From Pseudomonas pseudonitroreducens (lineage in GTDB: Bacteria; Pseudomonadota; Gammaproteobacteria; Pseudomonadales; Pseudomonadaceae): DNA of 64,000 nucleotides. A program made the position numbers and the translations under genes. The stretch is from assembly GCF_021603645.1 (NCBI RefSeq), contig NZ_BQHJ01000017.1, positions 98,918 to 162,917 on the forward strand, in the 5' to 3' direction. This document shows positions 63,325-64,000 of the stretch, piece by piece. Numbering within the stretch: the first letter of the stretch is position 1; every line of letters starts with the position of its first letter. The notes beneath the pieces were generated by a model. The model was not told the DNA's origin, did not search any database, and worked only from the letters and a program-made list of their open reading frames with translations.

Positions 63325-64000
63325 ATGGACAGCGCGCATACCCTGTTCTTCAACCACAGCCGGCACACCGTCACCGTGGATGGCCAGGGCGCCCTGCTGG
63401 ACGTGCTGGCCTTCTCCGGTACCGAAGCGCTCAGCGAAACCTTCTGCTACGCCATCGAGGTCACCAGTCCCAACCTCGATATCGCCGCTGAAACGATGCT
63501 CGGCAAGGACGCCAGCTTCAGCATGCACGCCGCACCACCCTCGGTGACTATCCGCGGTTTCACACCGCCTCCGGTGGCACCACTGCGCACCCTCCACGGA
63601 GTTATAACCCGCTTCAAGAGAGTCTCGGCATCCCGAGAAGACGCGCGTTATGAGCTCACCCTCGAGCCGCACCTTGCCCTGCTCGACAAGGGCCAGCAGT
63701 TCCGCATCTACCAGAACCAGAGCGTGCCCGAAGTGGTGGAAAGCATCCTTCGCCGCCACGGCCTGCGCGGGCAGGACTTCCTCATCGACCTCGGCAGGAC
63801 GTACAAGCAGCACGAGCAACTGCTGCAGTACGGCGAATCGGACCTTGCCTACATCAAGCGCCTGTGCGCCGAGCGCGGCATCTGGTTCAGCTTCAGCATG
63901 GATGCGCGCCTGAAGATCGATGTAGTCGAATTCCACGACTCGCCCATGCACTACCAACGGGACCTGAGCTTGCCGCTGCGCCCGCTGAGCGGCCTGGAAA
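63325..64000 (+). CDS. vgrG: VgrG, type VI secretion tip protein (5' part)
   Basis: The first 225 codons of a VgrG gene, running off the window. AAGGAGGT at 63311-63318 supports the ATG at 63325. The visible product has the VgrG N-terminal gp27-like barrel: DVLAFSGTEALSETFCYAIEVTS, LGKDASF, LHGVITRF, YELTLEPHLALL, IYQNQSVPEVVESILRRHGL and QYGESDLAYIKRLCAERGIWFSF. VgrG forms the trimeric spike of the type VI secretion needle and often carries effectors at its C-terminus; the rest of the locus, and any effector gene, lies beyond 64000. Confidence 0.93.
   Translation, partial: MDSAHTLFFNHSRHTVTVDGQGALLDVLAFSGTEALSETFCYAIEVTSPNLDIAAETMLGKDASFSMHAAPPSVTIRGFTPPPVAPLRTLHGVITRFKRVSASREDARYELTLEPHLALLDKGQQFRIYQNQSVPEVVESILRRHGLRGQDFLIDLGRTYKQHEQLLQYGESDLAYIKRLCAERGIWFSFSMDARLKIDVVEFHDSPMHYQRDLSLPLRPLSGLE

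Overview
The window reads as chromosomal DNA of a high-GC Pseudomonas, probably close to the P. aeruginosa / P. nitroreducens / P. citronellolis side of the genus. The evidence is a complete fapABCDEF functional-amyloid operon, a pfeRSAE enterobactin-uptake locus, two OprD-family porins, a PvdA-type ornithine hydroxylase, and dozens of the palindromic REP elements typical of the genus. I see no tRNA, rRNA, CRISPR array, insertion sequence or prophage. The species assignment is inference from gene content only.

Layout. 1-2962: tail of a LuxR-type regulator, then a divergent pair (GNAT/C39-peptidase fusion and RLAN/RimK-like ATP-grasp ligase). 3094-9981: a VpsR-like sigma54 activator gene facing the minus-strand fapABCDEF operon, which has its own sigma54-type promoter at 10034-10049. 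10612-18421: housekeeping genes (uppP, a cold-shock/DUF1294 membrane protein, LysR/azoR, a secreted hydrolase, ybiT, an orphan phospholipase-D-like protein, a small membrane protein). 18494-33414: transport and catabolism (two OprD porins, MFS, DMT and alanine carriers, a PilT/PilU-family ATPase, asparaginase, a FixJ-like regulator, flavin reductase, catechol 1,2-dioxygenase). 34020-48061: a hydroxamate siderophore island (fhuBDC, TonB receptor, peptide-type ABC exporter, FecI/FecR pair, pvdA-like hydroxylase, IucB-like acetyltransferase, FhuF-like reductase). 48215-55225: a UvrD-like helicase, an FKBP, a glycine-zipper lipoprotein and two LysR-controlled divergent pairs. 55226-60526: pfeE, pfeA, pfeS, pfeR. 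60626-64000: a small methyltransferase, a regulator/beta-propeller operon, a DUF899 remnant and the start of a VgrG gene.

How the parts may work together. The amyloid operon and the neighbouring enhancer-binding protein look like one regulated biofilm unit: an intact GAFTGA loop in the protein, a -24/-12 promoter at fapA, and three copies of CTGATAC placed where an activator would bind. The siderophore island makes and acetylates hydroxyornithine, exports something peptide-like, and imports and reduces ferric hydroxamates, yet contains no NRPS or NIS synthetase. Two exact TAAAT-N16-CGT boxes (the PvdS iron-starvation motif) precede the hydroxylase and the acetyltransferase. This suggests the building block is made under PvdS-type control for an assembly line elsewhere, perhaps pyoverdine.

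Intergenic DNA is unusually repeat-rich. It holds paired REP elements, a composite repeat of about 340 bp present twice plus a diverged third copy, a 314-bp tandem duplication, and a 103-nt nested inverted repeat.
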